A DNA stretch of 64,000 nucleotides from Pseudomonas brenneri (lineage in GTDB: Bacteria > Pseudomonadota > Gammaproteobacteria > Pseudomonadales > Pseudomonadaceae): the NCBI RefSeq assembly GCF_007858285.1, contig NZ_VFIL01000006.1:248001-312000 (forward strand), in the 5' to 3' direction. The position numbers and the translations under genes are program-made. The notes below the pieces were generated by a model, which worked only from the letters and a program-made list of their open reading frames with translations, was not told the DNA's origin and did not search any database. The number at the start of each line of letters is the position of its first letter. The stretch's first letter is position 1. Shown here one piece after another: positions 53,970 to 63,103 of this stretch.

Positions 53970-56944
53970 CAAGGCAGCGTCGACAATGGCACGCGGTACA
54001 ACGCATCGCCCGGTTCGGCATCACCGAAACGGACCCAGTTGGCCACATCGTTATGGAAGGTCTCAAAGAGGCGGATTTTCGAATCCAGTTCGTCGATAAA
54101 GTCTTCCTGTTCGGCCACGCTCAACGACAGCCACAGGTCCTGGGTCATGTTCAAGGACTTGCTGCGGTACGGCAGGCCCTCCAGGTATTCGCCGAGGATG
54201 CCGCCGGCGGCGAGGTTGCCGCCCTTGCGCAAAGCCTGCGGGTCGCGGCTCATGTAGGCCGAGGCACTGGCGATTTCCTGGAAGAAATCCTTGGGTGAGG
54301 TCTGGGTCTTGCGGGCCGCATCGACGATCAATTTGAGCGACTGCTGCAAGTCGTTGAGCTGCAATTTGGTGAGCATCACACAGACCTGGAACGCCGGCAG
54401 TGCGGGGTTGGTCAGGTCACGGTCGGCGGTCCAGGCACTGACCAGTTGCGGCGCCTGGCTGGCGCCTTTGTGGCCGAGGAAATCCATATGCATGGCATAG
54501 CCGACGGCGGCGGATTTGTCCGCCAGGCTCGGCGCACTGCTGAGCAACGGTACCGGCTGCGGGGTGTTGCTGCGCACTTGATGCACCAGATTGGCGAACA
54601 CCGTACCGATCTCATCGACACGCTCGCCCAGCTTGCGCACATCGCCGCCCGGCACCGCGGTGTACAGATCGCCGATCCGCGGGTTGGCGTCGGCGGTCAG
54701 GGTGCGGTACTGGGATTCGGCGCCGCCATGGGTTTTCTTGCCGGCATCGGTGCGCAGGTGCAGGGCATAGATCTTGATCTGCTTGCCCAGCGCAGCCTGG
54801 CGCACTTCGGCTTCGTTCATCTGGGTCGCAGCGAACGGGTCGTTCTTGCGCAAGGCGCCGGCATCGGTCACCAGCAGGATCAGGCGTCCGCCGTAGCCCG
54901 ACCAGTCCATGCCTTCGACCGCCTGCATCACTCCGGCGAACGCGTCTTCGTTGAAGGAGTGGCTGGAAACGGTCGAGGCCTTGACCTGCCGCGCCATGTC
55001 GAGAAAACGCTGGGGGTCGCGTCCCTGATCGAGGGTGATCAGGGTCTTGGCCACATATTCCAGGCCCGGGGTTTTCTTCACGCTGCTGCGAAAGCCAACC
55101 ATGCCAAAGCTGACGCTGTCCAACTCGCCACGCTCGGCGATGCGGGTCTGCAACTCGTGGACCACGTCGCGCACTTGGTCGATGTAGGGCTGCATCGACA
55201 CGGTGGTGTCCACCACCAGCACCACGGCGGTGCGGAAGGCATCGGCATTCGCACTGAGCACCGGAGTGGCCGGCTTGGCGGCGGCACTACCGGGATCGAT
55301 GGACGCCACATTGAGCAACTGCACCGGCTGGCCATTCTCGTCGAAGCTCTCTTTGGCATCGAAGATCGGCAACAGGTAGAACTGGTTCTGCGGCACGGCG
55401 CTGGCGGCAGGCTCCAGGGCCAGGACCTGCTGATTGTCCTCGGGGTTTTTCTGCGCCTTGAGCAGCAGGTTTTTTGCCGAAGCGGGATCCGCCAGGAGTT
55501 TTTCCACCTCGCCAGCCTGGCGCAGGAACATCACCGGCGCACGCCCCGAACGCTCGGTGAACTTGAGTACCAGGCTCTGCTTCCAGTCGCTGACTTGCGC
55601 GGCCGGCAACCAGCCGTCGCTGCGCCCGTCGGTGGCGGTGCCAACGCGCAGCCACGGGCCACCGTCGATGTCCTTGCGCTGGTACACATACAGCACGGAA
55701 AACGCTGGCAAAGCCTTGCCCGGTGCGCCGCCCGCCTCGCTGGAGAGCTTGGCGCCGGGCTTGCTCAGGACCCGTTGGAACAGGGTTTTCTTGCCAGCCA
55801 TCAGCAAGGGGCGTTGACCGCCGTCGATATCGGCGGCCAACGGTGTGACGGCTGCAGGCGTAGCGGGCACTGGCGCAGCAGGTGGCGATGCCGGTGCGTC
55901 GGCACTCAACCACCAGTAACTGGCGCCACCCATGGCCAGCGCAACAGCCACCGCCAGGCCAGCCAATGCCAGGACCGGGCCACGCCGTTGTTCGGCAACG
56001 GCGCGATGCTGGGTGGGCGTCACCACTGGCTGGCGTAGCACTTGCGGCTGCGGCGGGTCGCTGGGAATGTCGATGGAGACTGGAGTCATGCCGGCCAGAT
56101 CGCGGCTGACCGGTCGAATCAGCGTTGCCTCCAGCACTTCTTGGGGTGCTTCGGCTGGCAGTTGATCCAGCGCCAGCAACAACGCCGTCGCATCCGGGTA
56201 GCGCTCTGCCGGATCTTTGGCCAGGAGCTTTTTCAGCACCTGTTGATAACGGCCATGGTGCAGCGGCAATTCCGGCAAGGGCTCGGTCAGGTGCGCCAGG
56301 GCCGTGGAGAGTGCATCGGTGCCGTTGTAAGGCAGCTTGCCGACAAGGATTTCATAGAGCACCACACCCAGGGCGTAGAGATCGGCGCGGCCATCGATTT
56401 CCTGGCCCCGCGCCTGTTCCGGGCTCATGTAACTGGGTGTCCCTACGGCAAACCCGGCCTGGGTGAACTGGGTCCGGTCATCCAGGGACTTGGCAATCCC
56501 AAAGTCCGACAGCACCGCCGTGCCATCGGCGCGAAACAGGATGTTCGCCGGCTTGACGTCGCGGTGCACCAGGCCCTGGGCATGGGCGTAACCCAGCGCC
56601 GAGGCGATCTGGCGGATATACACCAGCCCCTGCTCCGGCGTCAGGCCGGCGGCGATGCGCTCCTTGAGCGTGCCGTTGGGCAGGTATTCCATGGCCATGT
56701 AATACAGTTCGCCAACATTGCCGATGTCATGGATGGTCACCGTGTGCGGGTGCGACAGCCGCGCCAGGGTCTTGCCCTCACGCAGGAAACGTTCACAGAA
56801 GCTCGGGTCGGCGGCCAGCGCAGCGGCCATGACCTTCAACGCCACCTTGCGCTCCAGGGAGCGCTGGGTGGCCAGGTAGACACTGGCCATGGCGCCTTCA
56901 CCGATTTCGCCGTCGATGTCGTAGCCGGGAATAATCAGGGTCAT
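53969..56944 (-). CDS. ppkA: Type VI secretion serine/threonine protein kinase PpkA
   Basis: Inner-membrane kinase that phosphorylates an FHA protein and so triggers assembly of the H1-type secretion apparatus. It has 991 residues. The cytoplasmic Hanks-type kinase covers about 7-270, with the glycine loop [12 protein letters not shown], Lys37, HRDVKPAN with Asp129, DFG at 147-149 and [13 protein letters not shown] at 168-180. A membrane helix spans about 323-346. The periplasmic part has an SH3-like module (about 375-465; [28 protein letters not shown]) and a von Willebrand A domain (about 570-770) with the MIDAS-like DTTVS at 579-583. All catalytic kinase residues are intact. It overlaps pppA by 4 bases. 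Confidence 0.95.
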   Translation of the reverse strand: MTLIIPGYDIDGEIGEGAMASVYLATQRSLERKVALKVMAAALAADPSFCERFLREGKTLARLSHPHTVTIHDIGNVGELYYMAMEYLPNGTLKERIAAGLTPEQGLVYIRQIASALGYAHAQGLVHRDVKPANILFRADGTAVLSDFGIAKSLDDRTQFTQAGFAVGTPSYMSPEQARGQEIDGRADLYALGVVLYEILVGKLPYNGTDALSTALAHLTEPLPELPLHHGRYQQVLKKLLAKDPAERYPDATALLLALDQLPAEAPQEVLEATLIRPVSRDLAGMTPVSIDIPSDPPQPQVLRQPVVTPTQHRAVAEQRRGPVLALAGLAVAVALAMGGASYWWLSADAPASPPAAPVPATPAAVTPLAADIDGGQRPLLMAGKKTLFQRVLSKPGAKLSSEAGGAPGKALPAFSVLYVYQRKDIDGGPWLRVGTATDGRSDGWLPAAQVSDWKQSLVLKFTERSGRAPVMFLRQAGEVEKLLADPASAKNLLLKAQKNPEDNQQVLALEPAASAVPQNQFYLLPIFDAKESFDENGQPVQLLNVASIDPGSAAAKPATPVLSANADAFRTAVVLVVDTTVSMQPYIDQVRDVVHELQTRIAERGELDSVSFGMVGFRSSVKKTPGLEYVAKTLITLDQGRDPQRFLDMARQVKASTVSSHSFNEDAFAGVMQAVEGMDWSGYGGRLILLVTDAGALRKNDPFAATQMNEAEVRQAALGKQIKIYALHLRTDAGKKTHGGAESQYRTLTADANPRIGDLYTAVPGGDVRKLGERVDEIGTVFANLVHQVRSNTPQPVPLLSSAPSLADKSAAVGYAMHMDFLGHKGASQAPQLVSAWTADRDLTNPALPAFQVCVMLTKLQLNDLQQSLKLIVDAARKTQTSPKDFFQEIASASAYMSRDPQALRKGGNLAAGGILGEYLEGLPYRSKSLNMTQDLWLSLSVAEQEDFIDELDSKIRLFETFHNDVANWVRFGDAEPGDALYRVPLSTLP

Positions 56945-57660
56945 GGCGACACCTTCACGACGAGGGTGGTGATGTTGTCGGGCGCACCGCGGTTAAGCCC
57001 CAGGTGCACCAGACTGCGGGCAATTTCGTCAGGCTCGGCATGGCTCAGTACTTCGTGGATCTCGTGGTCTTCGACGGTCTTGTTCAGGCCATCGCTGCAC
57101 AGCAGGTAACTGTCGCCGGGGGCGATCAACAGGTCGACCACCGACAGCTCCAATTGCGCCTCCACGCCAATGGCGCGGGTCACGATATTGGCCCGTGGAT
57201 GCACCCGCGCATCGGCCTCACTGAGCAGGCCGCTGTCCTGCAAATCCTGCACGTAGCTGTGGTCGCGGGAGATGCGTTCCAGCTCGCCATCGCGCAGGCG
57301 ATACAAGCGGCTGTCACCGGCCCACAGGCACACGCCGCGCAGGCCGCGCGCAGCCAGCACAACCACGGTGCTGCCCATCATGGTCACGCCACGGTTGGCG
57401 GTTTCTTCACGTACGGCCGCGTTGACCCGGGTCAGCTCGGTGCGCAGTGCGGCCGTGTATTCGTCCAGGGACCGCCCCACGGGCAGGCTGCGCAGACTGT
57501 CGACAATCAAGCTGCTGACATAGTCGCCCGCCGCATGCCCGCCCATGCCATCGGCCACCACCCACAGGCGGTTTTCCGGCAGGTCCAGGCACGCGTCTTC
57601 ATTGACCTGGCGCACCATGCCCACATGGCTTTTGCTCGCGGATTTGTACGTCGACCCCAT
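56941..57660 (-). CDS. pppA: Type VI secretion PP2C-family phosphatase PppA
   Basis: Serine/threonine phosphatase that reverses PpkA phosphorylation and resets the apparatus. It has 239 residues. Metal ligands are in VNEDACLD (Glu21, Asp22) and VVADGMGGHAAGD (Asp37, Gly38). Later motifs are SDGLNKTV and the C-terminal GAPDNITTLVVKV, so the PP2C metal site is complete. There is no membrane segment. It begins directly after the tagF stop codon (TAG then ATG, no gap) and ends within the start of ppkA, keeping kinase and phosphatase closely coupled. Confidence 0.96.
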   Translation of the reverse strand: MGSTYKSASKSHVGMVRQVNEDACLDLPENRLWVVADGMGGHAAGDYVSSLIVDSLRSLPVGRSLDEYTAALRTELTRVNAAVREETANRGVTMMGSTVVVLAARGLRGVCLWAGDSRLYRLRDGELERISRDHSYVQDLQDSGLLSEADARVHPRANIVTRAIGVEAQLELSVVDLLIAPGDSYLLCSDGLNKTVEDHEIHEVLSHAEPDEIARSLVHLGLNRGAPDNITTLVVKVSP

Positions 57661-58314
57661 CTACATCACACCTTCTTGTCCGAGCAGAAATTGCGCAAAA
57701 TCACCGGCAGCCGGCAAGCCCTGGCACCGCAGCAAACCTGGGGAAATACGTTGCGAGCCACGGCCCCACCAGAGGCTCGCGCCTTCGCAGGCCTGTTCGG
57801 CAAGCGCGGCCATGCGGCCATCGGGCACGGTGGCGGCCACCCGCTGCAGACCGGCGAAGCGACTGTCCAGCGCACGCGGCTCACTCAGCGGCAAACCCAG
57901 GCGGTCAAGGCCATCGTTGAACCCTTCGAACGTGGCGCCAGCATCCAAGGTGTGCAGCAACAACTCCTCGGCCTGCTCGAACCAGGTGTCCGGGCCACCC
58001 ACCAGGGACGCCGGATTGGTGTCGTGATCCAACAACGTCACCACCGCCAGCGGGAAGTACCGGCCAACCCGATCAATGCTTGGCATCACCACACCCGCCG
58101 CCGCATCCGGCCCGCACACCCCCGGTGCCAGCACAAATCGCCACAGCGGGCTGACCAGGTACACGTTGAGCCAGTCGCCGCCCAGGCTGTGTTGACTGGC
58201 GAGCAAACCGGCGGCCAGCCAACTGTCCCAGGGGCCGATAAAACTCTGGGGCAAGGCGCGGCTGACAAAGTCCCCGCGGCTGGCCAACTTGCCGTAGAAC
58301 CCCAACGTGGTCAT
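57661..58314 (-). CDS. tagF: Type VI secretion post-translational repressor TagF
   Basis: Negative regulator that in P. aeruginosa holds the apparatus inactive independently of phosphorylation, through the FHA protein. It has 217 residues: GFYGKLASRGDFVSRALP opens the protein, PWDSWLAAGL and LAPGVCGPDAAAGVVMPSID follow, and ASLWWGRGS lies toward the end. This is a stand-alone DUF2094/TagF; in some other bacteria it is fused to PppA, which is here the next gene. It overlaps tssM by 4 bases. Confidence 0.92.
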   Translation of the reverse strand: MTTLGFYGKLASRGDFVSRALPQSFIGPWDSWLAAGLLASQHSLGGDWLNVYLVSPLWRFVLAPGVCGPDAAAGVVMPSIDRVGRYFPLAVVTLLDHDTNPASLVGGPDTWFEQAEELLLHTLDAGATFEGFNDGLDRLGLPLSEPRALDSRFAGLQRVAATVPDGRMAALAEQACEGASLWWGRGSQRISPGLLRCQGLPAAGDFAQFLLGQEGVM

Positions 58315-61300
58315 AACCGCTCCGGCAGGCTGAACCCGCTCAGCACGCGGCTCTTGAACGGGTTGAAGGCGCTGTTGGCACGCAACTCATAGGCGATGCT
58401 TGCGCCATCGACCCGCAGGCGCAGGTTGAAGCGATCCGGCGAATTGCCGGCAGACAGGTCCGATTGCTCCAGCAGGCGAAACCACGCCCACGGGCCATCC
58501 AGGGTCACGCCCGAACGCCCACTGGCGGCTGGCGGCATGATCGAGATCCGCACCCCGCCACTGTTGCCGGGATTCGGCCACTGCATCGCCACCGCCCGGC
58601 TCGGGCCGTGGTCGTAGCTCAGTTGCTGGCCGTCGAGGTCGAGCAGGAACTGGGTGATGGTCGCGTCCATCGCCACCGGCTTGAGTTCGAAGCGCACGAT
58701 GGGCTGGGTGCCGCCAGTGCGGAAAAACGCATCGCGAATGGTCGCCGCGCGCTGGAAGGTTTGCAGCACGCCCGGCGCGATCCCGAGCTTCTGCGCCGCC
58801 CCCGGCTGCCAGCGCCAGGTTTGCGCCGAGGTGTCGACATAAGGCTGCAGGTATTTGCGGAAGTAGTTGTCCATCACCCCTCCCACCCCGAAGAACTGGC
58901 CGAAGTCGTCCAGGGTGGCATCGCGGGCACTGCCAGGAGACATCGGGTAACGCCCGGCCAGGGACTGGCGATAGACATTGACCACTTCGCTGACCCAGGC
59001 CGCGTTCAGTTGATTGCGCACCCCGCCCATCATGCTGTTGGTGGTGGAGTTGACCACCGACTTGACCATGCCCTGTACCAGCGGCGGCTGGCGTTCGGCA
59101 TTCAGGCTGACCCGCGTGGCGGCGGCAGCGGCCTGGTTCTTGGCTTCGCCGAGCAAGGCATCGCCACTGGCGCCGACCATGGCGCTGACCTGCACATACA
59201 ACGCATTCATGTCCGCCAGCAGGCCGTCGATGGCGGCCGGCTCGCCTTCGTTCTTGGCGACGATGCTGTTGAGCTCGGCAAAATGCGCGGTCACCGGGTC
59301 TTCCGTCAGGGCCGGCGCGCTGGCCGTTGGTTGGGCCTCGCCGAGCAGGCTGCCGAGACGCTCCTTGAGTTTGTCGACACCCCCCTCCACCGGCACGCCC
59401 TTGGCAGCCAGTTGACGCTCTTCAGCCTGCAGGTCGGTTTCCTTGGCCACCGCCACCAGCAGCTTCTTCAGCGGCGAACTCGGGCCGGAGATCACTCGCA
59501 ACACGTCGGCCGCCTGGGCCACGCTGGTGATGGGCACAAAGTCGATATCGGCCAGCAAGGCGTCCCACTGGCGCTGATAATCCTGGAAATACAGGCGCCG
59601 CACATCAGCGGCAAGGCTGGCGACATTCTGTTGATCCGCGGGCGCATGACCCAATACCCACTGCTCTTCAGCCAGGGTGCCGGCCTGGTTCAGGCTGGTC
59701 AGCAAAAAGCCCTGGCGATAGCCCTTGGCGGTAAACAATCCACTCAACGGCTCACCCAGCGGCTTGCCACTTTTACGGCTGAATACCAGCGCGGCATCGC
59801 GGCCAGCCGCTTCGTTGATGCGAAAATCCGTCACGCCTTCAGGCAGCTTCTGGCGCTTGACCCGGTCGTATACGCGCTGGGCCACCGGCAGTTGTTGCAG
59901 CTGCCGACGCAAGTCATCGATCAGCCGTGGGTCGAGGCGCGCATTCGGTGGATGGCGGTCGAACAGCGCCTGCAAGTGCCCGGTCAGCGCCTGACGCTGG
60001 TCGGCGGGCAGGTCGCGCGGCAGGTTGCGGTCCCAGTCCAGGGCGATCCAGGCCTTGATGAAGTCCGGGTCGTAATGCTCGCTGTCAGCCAGCATCAGGT
60101 AGGCCTTCAAGCCTTCATAGAGGAAGTCGGAATTGCCACCGCCGTGCAGTTGCTCTTCGATACGCGTGACCAGGCGTGGCGCAAAGACCGCAATCAACAG
60201 CTTGCGGTAGACGCTAGCGGACTCGGCTTCCAGCATGTCGCCCTGGTACAGGCCCAGGCCCTCGGACCAGCTTGGCGAGTCGCCCGCCAGGTTTTTCACC
60301 GCATTGAGCAGCGGCAGCACGGCCAACACCTCGCGCTGTGCCGGGCTCAGGGTCTGCACGGCCTGGCCCAATGGCGCGACTTTCTGGTCGACCTGGGCGA
60401 TATACGCCTGGTTGGCGCGATAACTCACCCACCACAGGGTACTGACCACCAGCACCACCGCCACGGTTGCGGCCAGGACGCCACGGGCCAGCCATTTACG
60501 GCGGCGTTCGACCTTCGGGTTGACTCCGACCAATCCGCGCTCGGCAAAGGCCACGGCGCTGAACAGTTTTTCGATGAAGTAACTGCGCCCGGTGCCGCTC
60601 TGGCGCGCCAGGTGCTGGCGGTCCAGGTTCATGCTCTGGGCCATGGCGCCGATCAGTCGGTCGATCGGGCTGCCTTCCTGGGTGCCACTGGTGAAATACA
60701 CCCCGCGCAGCAGTACGCGCTCTTCAAAGGCATTGGGTTTGAACACACCCTCAAGGAAGCTTTGCAGGCAGTCCTTCAACGCACCGAACTGCTGCGGGAA
60801 ACCGTAGATCAGGTCACGCCGCGCCGGGTCGCGCTCCTGTTGCAGGCGCTCCACCAAGCGTTCGTTGAGGCGCTGTTCCAGGCCGGCGAATTCGCTTTGC
60901 AAATGGGCCAACGGGCTGTCGCTGTGCTTGCCGTCGTCCAGGGCAAAGGTCATGCCCCACACCTGGGCGCGGTCTTCCTTGCTCAGGTTGTCGAAAAACT
61001 CCATGAAGCCCGGCACCAGGTCGAGCTTGGTCAGCATCAGGTAGATCGGGAAGCGCACGCCCAGTTGGGTGTACAGCTCCTGGATCCGCAGGCGGATCGC
61101 CGCAGCATGGGCGCCGCGCTCGGCGTCGCTGCCCAGCAGCAGGTCCGAAAGGCTGATGGCGATAAATGCGCCGTCAATCGGGCGACGTGCGCGCTGCTTT
61201 TTCAGCAGGTCGAGAAAGCCCAGCCAGGCGGCTTTATCCACTGTCGAGTTGCTGTCCTGGGTGGTGTAGCGGCCTGCCGTGTCCAGCAGCACGGCTTGAT

Positions 61301-61811
61301 CGGTGAACCACCAATCGCAATTGCGCGTACCGCCTACGCCACGCACCGCGCCGGCGCCCAACTGGGCGGCCAGTGGGAAATGCAGCCCGGAATTGACCAG
61401 CGCCGTGGTCTTGCCCGAGCCCGGTGGACCGATGATCACGTACCACGGCAGCTCATAGAGATTGCGCCGCTCGTCGCCGCCCAGCTTGGCCTTTTTCAGC
61501 AGCGCCAGGGCTTCGTCCATGCGCTGGCGCAGGGTCGCGAGTTCTTCAGCAGTGGCGACGCTATTGGGATCGGCCGGGGTTTCGGCGGCCAGGCTGCGCA
61601 TCACTTCGGCGGCCTGGCGGCGGGCCTGGATGATGCGAAACACGCGGTAGGCGATCCACACCACGAATATCAGGATGATCAACGCCCAGCGTCGGCCTTC
61701 AGGCACCAGCACGTCGAGCAACGGCCCGACAAACCAGATGATCAGGCCCAGGGCAATCAGGCCCAGCACGGGGATCACCCAGCGAATCATAAAACTGAAA
61801 AACGCCTTCAC
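58311..61811 (-). CDS. tssM: Type VI secretion membrane complex protein TssM (IcmF)
   Basis: Large inner-membrane component of the TssJLM trans-envelope complex. It has 1166 residues. Two membrane helices lie near 10-32 and 42-60, and a cytoplasmic NTPase-like domain has an intact Walker A, GPPGSGKTT at 128-136. A third helix is near 440-465. A long periplasmic region ends in the TssJ-binding domain (ARPLAMQW-type region RAVAMQWPNPGN and FRLLEQSDLS near the C-terminus). An intact P-loop is not present in all TssM proteins. It overlaps tssL (ATGA) on one side and tagF on the other. Confidence 0.96.
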   Translation of the reverse strand: MKAFFSFMIRWVIPVLGLIALGLIIWFVGPLLDVLVPEGRRWALIILIFVVWIAYRVFRIIQARRQAAEVMRSLAAETPADPNSVATAEELATLRQRMDEALALLKKAKLGGDERRNLYELPWYVIIGPPGSGKTTALVNSGLHFPLAAQLGAGAVRGVGGTRNCDWWFTDQAVLLDTAGRYTTQDSNSTVDKAAWLGFLDLLKKQRARRPIDGAFIAISLSDLLLGSDAERGAHAAAIRLRIQELYTQLGVRFPIYLMLTKLDLVPGFMEFFDNLSKEDRAQVWGMTFALDDGKHSDSPLAHLQSEFAGLEQRLNERLVERLQQERDPARRDLIYGFPQQFGALKDCLQSFLEGVFKPNAFEERVLLRGVYFTSGTQEGSPIDRLIGAMAQSMNLDRQHLARQSGTGRSYFIEKLFSAVAFAERGLVGVNPKVERRRKWLARGVLAATVAVVLVVSTLWWVSYRANQAYIAQVDQKVAPLGQAVQTLSPAQREVLAVLPLLNAVKNLAGDSPSWSEGLGLYQGDMLEAESASVYRKLLIAVFAPRLVTRIEEQLHGGGNSDFLYEGLKAYLMLADSEHYDPDFIKAWIALDWDRNLPRDLPADQRQALTGHLQALFDRHPPNARLDPRLIDDLRRQLQQLPVAQRVYDRVKRQKLPEGVTDFRINEAAGRDAALVFSRKSGKPLGEPLSGLFTAKGYRQGFLLTSLNQAGTLAEEQWVLGHAPADQQNVASLAADVRRLYFQDYQRQWDALLADIDFVPITSVAQAADVLRVISGPSSPLKKLLVAVAKETDLQAEERQLAAKGVPVEGGVDKLKERLGSLLGEAQPTASAPALTEDPVTAHFAELNSIVAKNEGEPAAIDGLLADMNALYVQVSAMVGASGDALLGEAKNQAAAAATRVSLNAERQPPLVQGMVKSVVNSTTNSMMGGVRNQLNAAWVSEVVNVYRQSLAGRYPMSPGSARDATLDDFGQFFGVGGVMDNYFRKYLQPYVDTSAQTWRWQPGAAQKLGIAPGVLQTFQRAATIRDAFFRTGGTQPIVRFELKPVAMDATITQFLLDLDGQQLSYDHGPSRAVAMQWPNPGNSGGVRISIMPPAASGRSGVTLDGPWAWFRLLEQSDLSAGNSPDRFNLRLRVDGASIAYELRANSAFNPFKSRVLSGFSLPERL

Positions 61812-63097
61812 TCGACGCCCTCCGCCAATACGGTGATTTCAACCCGGCGATTGCGGGCACGGCCTTCGGCTGTGGCGTTGGTCGCCACCGGTTCGGTGTC
61901 GCTGCGACCTTCGGCACTGAAGCGCTCGCCCTGGCCGGTCTTGGCCGCGAGGATCTCCAGCACCGACTTGGCCCGTGCTTCGGACAAGGCCCAGTTGGAC
62001 GGGAAACGCAGGGTGGCAATCGGGCGGTTATCGCTGTGCCCGGTCACCCGCACCTGGCCCTTGACCTTGCGGATGGCGTCGGCGATGCGCAGCATCAGCG
62101 GCTGGTAGTCATCGACAATGCTGGAGCTGGCCGAGGCGAACAGCTCATCGCCACGGATCGTCACCACGGAACGGTCGACGGCATCTTCCACCGCCACCCG
62201 GCCCGCCTTGATGTCTTCGACCAGAAAGCCAGCCAGGCGCGGGCGTTCGATGATCTTTGGCTGCGCCACCGGACGGTCGATGGCCTGCACCGGAATTTCG
62301 CCCAGGGCATGGATATTCTTGAAGACCGGCTCGGCATCCGACGCCAGTTTCAGGCGCAGGCCAAACAGCAAGGCCAGCAACAAGGCCAGGCCGATGGCGA
62401 CCGCAATCCATGGCGGCATGAATTGCGCCAGGCGATCACGGGCCACGGTGACGCCGCGCCAATGGGGCGACAGCTCACGCTCATGTTCGCCACGGGCGCT
62501 GCGAATCGCCGCTGCGGTGCGTTCGCGCAATGCTTCCAACTGGCTACGCCCGTCGTTCATGACGCGGTAGCGGCCTTCAAAACCCAGGCACATACATAGG
62601 TACAACAGTTCCAACAGATACAGGCGCTCGCGCGGGCTTTGCAGGCAGTGATCCAGCAGTTGGAAGACCTTTTCGCCGCCCCAGGCTTCGTTGTGCACGG
62701 TGATCAACAGGCTCTGCTTGCCCCAGTCACTGGCACTGCCCCAGGGCGTGCTCAGCACCGCTTCATCAAGGGCGGTACACAGCGCGTAACGGGCCAGCAG
62801 CACCTCGTTGCGGGCCACTCCGGCCGCCTCGGCGCGCTCTTCGAACTGGCGCAGGTAGGCCAGCAATTGCGCGCGCAGGCTCGACGGCGCGGGATGGGCG
62901 ATGGTGTTACGCAGGCGTGTCAGCAGCGCCAGCAGTGGGCCGGCGGCACTTTCCAGAGGGTTGAGGCCCTGGCTCTTGCCGGTGAGGATCGGCGCCGCCG
63001 GCATCGACAGAGGCGCCGGCTCTGCACGCGCAGGCTCCGGCGCACGGCCACCCGGGCGCGGCATGAACTGGGTGCGGTCGTCATCATTGGGATGCAT
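61808..63097 (-). CDS. tssL: Type VI secretion membrane complex protein TssL with OmpA-like domain
   Basis: DotU-family inner-membrane protein, 429 residues. A charged Pro-rich start (about 1-45) is followed by the cytoplasmic DotU domain (about 50-215; YALCTALDEAVLSTPWG, SLLITVHNEAWGGEKVFQLL, LCLGFEGRYRV-type segment CLGFEGRYRVM). One membrane helix spans about 230-252 (WIAVAIGLALLLALLFGLRL). A C-terminal OmpA-like peptidoglycan-binding domain covers about 305-425 (VTGHSDNRPI, NWALSEARAKSVLEIL, EGRSDTEPVATNA, RARNRRVEI). This is the extended TssL form that anchors itself to peptidoglycan. The gap to tssK is 6 bases. Confidence 0.95.
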   Translation of the reverse strand: MHPNDDDRTQFMPRPGGRAPEPARAEPAPLSMPAAPILTGKSQGLNPLESAAGPLLALLTRLRNTIAHPAPSSLRAQLLAYLRQFEERAEAAGVARNEVLLARYALCTALDEAVLSTPWGSASDWGKQSLLITVHNEAWGGEKVFQLLDHCLQSPRERLYLLELLYLCMCLGFEGRYRVMNDGRSQLEALRERTAAAIRSARGEHERELSPHWRGVTVARDRLAQFMPPWIAVAIGLALLLALLFGLRLKLASDAEPVFKNIHALGEIPVQAIDRPVAQPKIIERPRLAGFLVEDIKAGRVAVEDAVDRSVVTIRGDELFASASSSIVDDYQPLMLRIADAIRKVKGQVRVTGHSDNRPIATLRFPSNWALSEARAKSVLEILAAKTGQGERFSAEGRSDTEPVATNATAEGRARNRRVEITVLAEGVE

Positions 63098-63103
63098 CGC
63101 GGA

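Noticed and set aside
54446..56038. Open frame of 530 codons opposite ppkA
   Set aside because: Antisense shadow. PpkA is complete in kinase, membrane and VWA parts.
58464..62108. Open frame of 1214 codons on the plus strand opposite tssM and tssL
   Set aside because: The minus-strand genes are full length with clear TssM and TssL motifs. The opposite frame is a by-product of strong GC bias at third positions; it is rich in Q, H, R, A and G and has no recognisable domain.
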